DNA from: Nitrospirota bacterium
Lineage (GTDB): Bacteria > Nitrospirota > Thermodesulfovibrionia > UBA6902
NCBI GenBank assembly: GCA_016213935.1
Contig: JACQZG010000013.1
Location: forward strand, 50,419 to 114,418
Length of the DNA: 64,000 bases
Direction: 5' to 3'
Under the pieces are notes generated by a model. That model saw nothing but the letters and a program-made list of their open reading frames with translations, ran no database searches and was not told the DNA's origin. A program made the translations under genes and the position numbers. Positions 60,328 to 64,000 of this stretch are shown here, piece after piece (positions within the stretch are counted from its first letter, which is position 1; each line of letters starts with the position of its first letter).

Positions 60328-61632
60328 TCACGGACATGCCCTGTCAACCGCAAGCGTAGTCTCAAAATCAATACAGCAGTCGCCGTTTGTATCAGCCAAT
60401 ATCGCGTTATTAAAGCTGACCCTTCCGGTCAAGCTGCTGGTGTCGCATATATGGGACGGGGACATATGCTGCTCCAAAACTTCACCTTTTACAATAGTAT
60501 TGTTAGTAGGCTTCCCTGCAAAAACGATCTCTGCATCAAAAGCAGGCTCAATGCATGCCGCTATTATGGGGTCAAGAACCTCATCATATCCCTGCCTCAC
60601 CTGATAACCGGGGTTGCCGGGTTTCTCGTTCCATATCCTGTATTCGGAGCATACCTTCAGTCCGGTTGAAGGGGTTATCGCAAGCGCAAAAGACTGGTCA
60701 TCAAAATTATCAACTTCATCTTTTGCGTATACGTGCAGATTATAAGAACCGCCCGCTGTGGGGATACCCGTTATATGGATATATGAACACCGTTGCCATG
60801 TGCCTGAAGAAATGGTGCATATCGCGGATACCGCGAGCGTCCCGTTGCACTGATATGTCAGTCCCGGCGGCAGGGCTGATGTAACACACCATTCATAATC
60901 ATCCGCTGTATCATCATCGCCTGCGGGCGGGGGGCCTGCCGCGTCAGCCCAGGGCACACCGCCTGTTGCAAAAATGTCCGCCTCATAACCGCGCTCTTCA
61001 AGCCCTGATGGAAGCGGTGTGTCAAGTATCTTAAGGGGCGGGCCCGCGCATCCGAGTTTGAGCCTCAGTTCCGGAAGCACCATCCATTTTGAAATATCCT
61101 TGTAAGACTCTGCCCTGTTCATATCTGAAGTATCATCATCGATATTGGGTAATTCGAGAGGATATGTGTCTATAGTCGCGCTTGCGGATGAAACATCAAC
61201 AAGTGTCTGTATGTTCATATTGGCACCGCCGCTGAGTATGAAAAACGCGGTGTTTTGGGCTGTATCGCTCGGCACTGCGCATGCCGCGTCAACGCATATG
61301 TTGACCGTAGTGCCTGTCGTGCCCTGGGAGCAGATGCTCCCTTCAGTCAAAAGCCTCGGGTCAGCTCTGTATATCAGGCCTCTGCCCCAGACATCTTGCG
61401 AGTTCTTAACAACCCCGGCAAACTCAGCGGTTGTGGGGAGCCTGCCGTATGTCTGGGCAAAACCGGTTACACTCGCCACAGCGGCATCTATTATCTGATT
61501 GGTCTTTGACCTTTTTATCCTCTCAGTAAAAGGACTAATGAGCTTAAAGCCTATGGCTAAGAGAAGCCCAACAACAACTACAACAACTGCCATTTCAACT
61601 ATTGTAAAGCCCTTTTTCTCTTTCATCTTCAT
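60328..61632 (-). CDS. Large type IV pseudopilin, paralog 2
   Basis: 434 residues from ATG 61632 (AAGG six bases upstream; a longer frame from 61656 would overlap the previous gene). A canonical prepilin leader: KKGFTIVEMAVVVVVVGLLL, cleavage after Gly with Glu5. The ectodomain follows the giant pseudopilin: YGRLPTTAEFAGVV, QDVWGRGLIYR, an Ig/He_PIG-like segment (GLTYQCNGTLAVS, ITGIPTAAGGSYNL-type ending, VYAKDEVDN) and closing DCCIDFETT...CP. Much larger than ordinary minor pilins. Confidence 0.88.
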   Translation of the reverse strand: MKMKEKKGFTIVEMAVVVVVVGLLLAIGFKLISPFTERIKRSKTNQIIDAAVASVTGFAQTYGRLPTTAEFAGVVKNSQDVWGRGLIYRADPRLLTEGSICSQGTTGTTVNICVDAACAVPSDTAQNTAFFILSGGANMNIQTLVDVSSASATIDTYPLELPNIDDDTSDMNRAESYKDISKWMVLPELRLKLGCAGPPLKILDTPLPSGLEERGYEADIFATGGVPWADAAGPPPAGDDDTADDYEWCVTSALPPGLTYQCNGTLAVSAICTISSGTWQRCSYIHITGIPTAGGSYNLHVYAKDEVDNFDDQSFALAITPSTGLKVCSEYRIWNEKPGNPGYQVRQGYDEVLDPIIAACIEPAFDAEIVFAGKPTNNTIVKGEVLEQHMSPSHICDTSSLTGRVSFNNAILADTNGDCCIDFETTLAVDRACP

Positions 61633-61646
61633 GGGAAGCCTTACAG

Positions 61647-62897
61647 TTATGGGCATGTCTTGTCTGTCTGGTCAAAATTGACACAGCAGTCGGCATTATT
61701 ATCCGCAAAAATGGCCTGCAGGTAGCTCAGACCGTTCTCGAGGGTTGCGCATGTCCCTGAGTTGTCATACTGATCCAATGTCGCCGTATTCCCAAGCTCA
61801 TTCGTTAACGCCGTAGTTATCTCAGCGGCAGAAGCGACATTGTCAACGCACGCGGCGTTAATATAAAAATCCTTTGTTGAACCGCTGCTGTTCCATACGC
61901 GGTATGATGAACAGACATTCAGGCCGCTTATCTGGCTCATGCTGATGCCGAATGTCCTTGTGGCGATATTGTCTGCGTCATCCTTCGCGTATACCGGCAG
62001 GCTGAATGCCCCGGCGGCGGTAGGCGTGCCTGTTATCTCAAGGCTTGTGCACTGCCGCCATGTGCCTGCCGCTGGGACTATACTGCATGAGGCAGAAACC
62101 GCGAGCACTCCATCGCATTCATAAGCAAGCCCGGCAGGCGCCGATGTCGTGACGCACCATTGATAATCAGGGTCAGGATTGAGAGGGTCAATATCAACAT
62201 CTGGCCCGTCGGCAAAAGGCACGCCCTCGTCAGCAAATATACTGGAAGAATAAGTTGTGAGAACATAGCCCGAAGGTATCTCGAGAGTGAGTATCTTCAA
62301 TGGGCTTCCGAAACAGCCTGCCCTCACCCTCAATTCAGGAAGCACCACCCACCTCACAATATCCTTATATGGCTCATCCCTGTTAATGCCGGACGCGTAA
62401 TCATCTATGCCGAGAAGGTCCTGTTGATATATGTCAAATGTCGCAGGCAGCGCCGTTGTGAGATCAGTCTGGATATTCATGTTGGGCCCGGCGCTTACGA
62501 TTATAAACGCCACATCGTCGCTCGTGCTTTCAATATCAGAACACGCGGCATTATTGCATTTTCTTAATGTAATTTCTGTTGAGTTCCTCGCGCAGACGCT
62601 GTCATCGGCAGTCAAATCGGTATCAGGAAGATATACGAGCTCATTGCCCCATATGTCTTTCGGGTTCCTTACGACCGTGGCAAACTCACTTACGGAAGGA
62701 AGCCTGTTATTTACCTCGGCATAACCGATTATCGCCTCAACTGCCGCGTCAAGCGTCTCATTTGTATCCGACCGTTTGGTCCTCTCGACAAGGGGGGTAA
62801 GGAGTTTTACGCCGATAGTGACAAGAAGCCCGATTATTACTATAACAACGGCAAGTTCGACAAGCGTAAAGCCTCTTTTTTTATGGCAGATTTTCAT
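61647..62897 (-). CDS. Large type IV pseudopilin, paralog 3
   Basis: 416 residues from ATG 62897. Prepilin leader KKRGFTLVELAVVIVIIGLL with Glu5. The ectodomain repeats the pattern of paralog 2 (NNRLPSVSEFATVV, KDIWGNELVYL, AGLAYECDGVLAVS, ITGTPTAAGAFSLPVYAKD) and closes with DCCVNFDQTDKTCP. It is first in the three-pseudopilin run and lies 14 bp before paralog 2. About 35-45% identity among the three by eye is likely but not measured. Confidence 0.88.
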   Translation of the reverse strand: MKICHKKRGFTLVELAVVIVIIGLLVTIGVKLLTPLVERTKRSDTNETLDAAVEAIIGYAEVNNRLPSVSEFATVVRNPKDIWGNELVYLPDTDLTADDSVCARNSTEITLRKCNNAACSDIESTSDDVAFIIVSAGPNMNIQTDLTTALPATFDIYQQDLLGIDDYASGINRDEPYKDIVRWVVLPELRVRAGCFGSPLKILTLEIPSGYVLTTYSSSIFADEGVPFADGPDVDIDPLNPDPDYQWCVTTSAPAGLAYECDGVLAVSASCSIVPAAGTWRQCTSLEITGTPTAAGAFSLPVYAKDDADNIATRTFGISMSQISGLNVCSSYRVWNSSGSTKDFYINAACVDNVASAAEITTALTNELGNTATLDQYDNSGTCATLENGLSYLQAIFADNNADCCVNFDQTDKTCP

Positions 62898-63048
62898 AAT
62901 CACCAAAAGGATAAATGAGGCGCTTAAGTTTATAAGTTAATATTACTACAGATTTTTCTATAATACAAATATACAATATTGATGAACTTCTTATGAAGAA
63001 AAGGGGCGTTGCCGGGGATTGCTGATTATTACTGAACAGCCGGCTGAA

Positions 63049-63300
63049 TTATTCCCTCCTTATGCGCTTGGGGACATAATACTTTGAGAATCTCGATTTT
63101 ATCCTTCCCAAAATGCTCAGGTCGGATGAACGCCTTTTTGTAACGAGGACATAAATGGCAATCTTTGCGCATCCCAACAAGATGCATATCTTGCCTGCCA
63201 TTGCCATTAAAGCGGTTATCTCTTCGGACGCGTCCGGGGGGATATGAAACAACAAATAATATCCATAGCCTAAAAGGAACAAACCTATAAAAAGAAGCAT
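63049..63300 (-). CDS. Small two-helix membrane protein
   Basis: 83 residues with two hydrophobic helices (about 1-18, LLFIGLFLLGYGYYLLFH; and about 30-52, MAMAGKICILLGCAKIAIYVL) and a basic C-terminal tail (KSRFSKYYVPKRIRRE). No family recognised. It lies between the O-antigen-ligase-like gene and the pseudopilins on the same strand; a role in the pilus or glycan pathway is only positional. Confidence 0.55.
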   Translation of the reverse strand: MLLFIGLFLLGYGYYLLFHIPPDASEEITALMAMAGKICILLGCAKIAIYVLVTKRRSSDLSILGRIKSRFSKYYVPKRIRRE

Positions 63301-63353
63301 AATCAGTTAAACGATAGCAGAATAATGGCCTTTAGTCAAAAAATAATTTATCT

Positions 63354-64000
63354 TTAATATCCGGCAAGATTCCCTGATGAGATTATGCTCTTTCTTAATG
63401 CTATAAGATACCGCTCGTTCGGATAAAGGCGCATACCCTCTTCAGCCGCTTTAAGCGCTTTTTCAAGATAAGGACGGCCGTTCTCTTTATCGCGGGTTCC
63501 GAGAAAATAAAGGAGGAGCCCCTCCATATAAAATGACTTCATAACCGGCCTCCTGAGCTTCTCGGCCTTGTTCCACTTGAGAAACTCATCTATAAAAACC
63601 ATGTCTTCATAGGGGGGTGAAGCCACCGCAAGGGCTTTTTTGTACATATAATCCGGCACCGCGAAATTACGCAGATATATATTTTTCATGGCGGGACGGA
63701 TGTCATCCTCATATACTTCTCCCCTCTCTTCGACGAACCTCATGTTAAATGCCGCGAACCTCATATAATCCTCAAACGTCCTAAGCATATAAGCTGAGGC
63801 AAAAACATATATGACAAGGGCTGAGGCAATGACAGCCAGCCTCCCTGCCTTGCCGAACATAACCTCCTTTTCCTCCGCATCCTCTGAGGTTACAATGTAG
63901 AGCAAAATAAGGAACAACAGATAATGCGCTGTAGAAAGCTTAAGCGGAAACTCAACCATCATATGCACAAACAACGGAATGAATAACGCAATGTAAACCC
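63354..64000 (-). CDS. Wzy/PglL-type O-antigen ligase-like protein, C-terminal part
   Basis: The frame is open to the window end (at least 215 residues visible). It begins in a membrane segment with LFVHMMVEFPLKLSTAHYLL, the H-x-x-V-E-(Y/F)-P motif of Wzy_C/PglL oligosaccharyltransferases and O-antigen ligases; two more helices and a TPR-like helical domain (AKLRRPVMKSFYMEGLLLYF and ALKAAEEGMRLYPNERYL) follow. In several bacteria such proteins glycosylate pilins, which fits its place beside the pilin genes; the substrate is inference. The N-terminal half lies outside the window. Confidence 0.75.
   Translation of the reverse strand, partial: VYIALFIPLFVHMMVEFPLKLSTAHYLLFLILLYIVTSEDAEEKEVMFGKAGRLAVIASALVIYVFASAYMLRTFEDYMRFAAFNMRFVEERGEVYEDDIRPAMKNIYLRNFAVPDYMYKKALAVASPPYEDMVFIDEFLKWNKAEKLRRPVMKSFYMEGLLLYFLGTRDKENGRPYLEKALKAAEEGMRLYPNERYLIALRKSIISSGNLAGY

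Overview
The window looks like chromosomal DNA from a Gram-negative, probably anaerobic bacterium. A Nitrospirota (Thermodesulfovibrionia-like) origin is my inference, from the mix of a four-subunit pyruvate:ferredoxin oxidoreductase, a diphosphate-type phosphofructokinase, outer-membrane proteins (MlaA, OmpA, a secretin), an aroK-aroB fusion, AmmeMemoRadiSam genes and an MSHA-like pilus. No 16S rRNA or other direct marker is present. Most of the window is housekeeping DNA in short same-strand operons. Genes stop with TAA, TGA and TAG, so the standard code applies.

Layout. 1-5.3 kb (minus): purH (cut by the window edge), radC, then rph-murI-GerMN protein-amidase. 5.4-10 kb: class II aldolase-like protein facing a PPi-type phosphofructokinase, thiol peroxidase, a small coupled gene pair with DUF2283, a DUF523 protein, a Cys-rich microprotein and tRNA-Asn. 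10-13.1 kb: the porCDAB operon. 13.3-23.2 kb: an exonuclease gene broken by an in-frame amber codon, GAF-HD-GYP, MlaA, a MurC-like ligase, OmpA lipoprotein, a membrane aminopropyltransferase-like protein, HPP protein, a kinase-like membrane protein without an ATPase domain, and a two-domain multicopper oxidase.

23.3-29.9 kb (minus) is the first unusual block. A membrane aminopropyltransferase-like protein, a NosR/NapH-like FMN and Fe-S membrane protein, a small membrane protein, the AmmeMemoRadiSam radical SAM enzyme, a 39-residue twin-arginine microprotein and an exported Memo-AMMECR1 fusion lie in series, with several overlapping starts and stops. 30-45 kb: a RelE-type toxin-antitoxin pair, infB-DUF503-rbfA-nrnA-truB-DUF167, rpmB, a DUF721 gene, DsrE-like-tig-clpP-clpX, a glycosyltransferase/radical SAM pair, aroKB and aroC.

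45.4-64 kb is an MSHA-type type IV pilus locus: MshN-like TPR protein, MshM-like AAA ATPase, GspF, two GspE paralogs, secretin, PilP-, PilO- and PilM/PilN-like proteins, three large paralogous pseudopilins and the end of a Wzy/PglL-type O-antigen ligase. One pseudopilin carries an extra ~650 residues of MopE-like Asp/Cys-rich repeats, added exactly where its two paralogs end. The two GspE paralogs carry complementary substitutions in different ATPase motifs. This locus and the AmmeMemoRadiSam block are the best candidates for undescribed biology.

Two non-coding repeat families stand out: 81-bp elements with TGTCAT/ATGACA ends (two copies, identical length) and degenerate arrays with an exact 7-bp period (five loci, two of them inside the aroC reading frame). 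A 140-bp nested palindrome lies at 26.1-26.3 kb.
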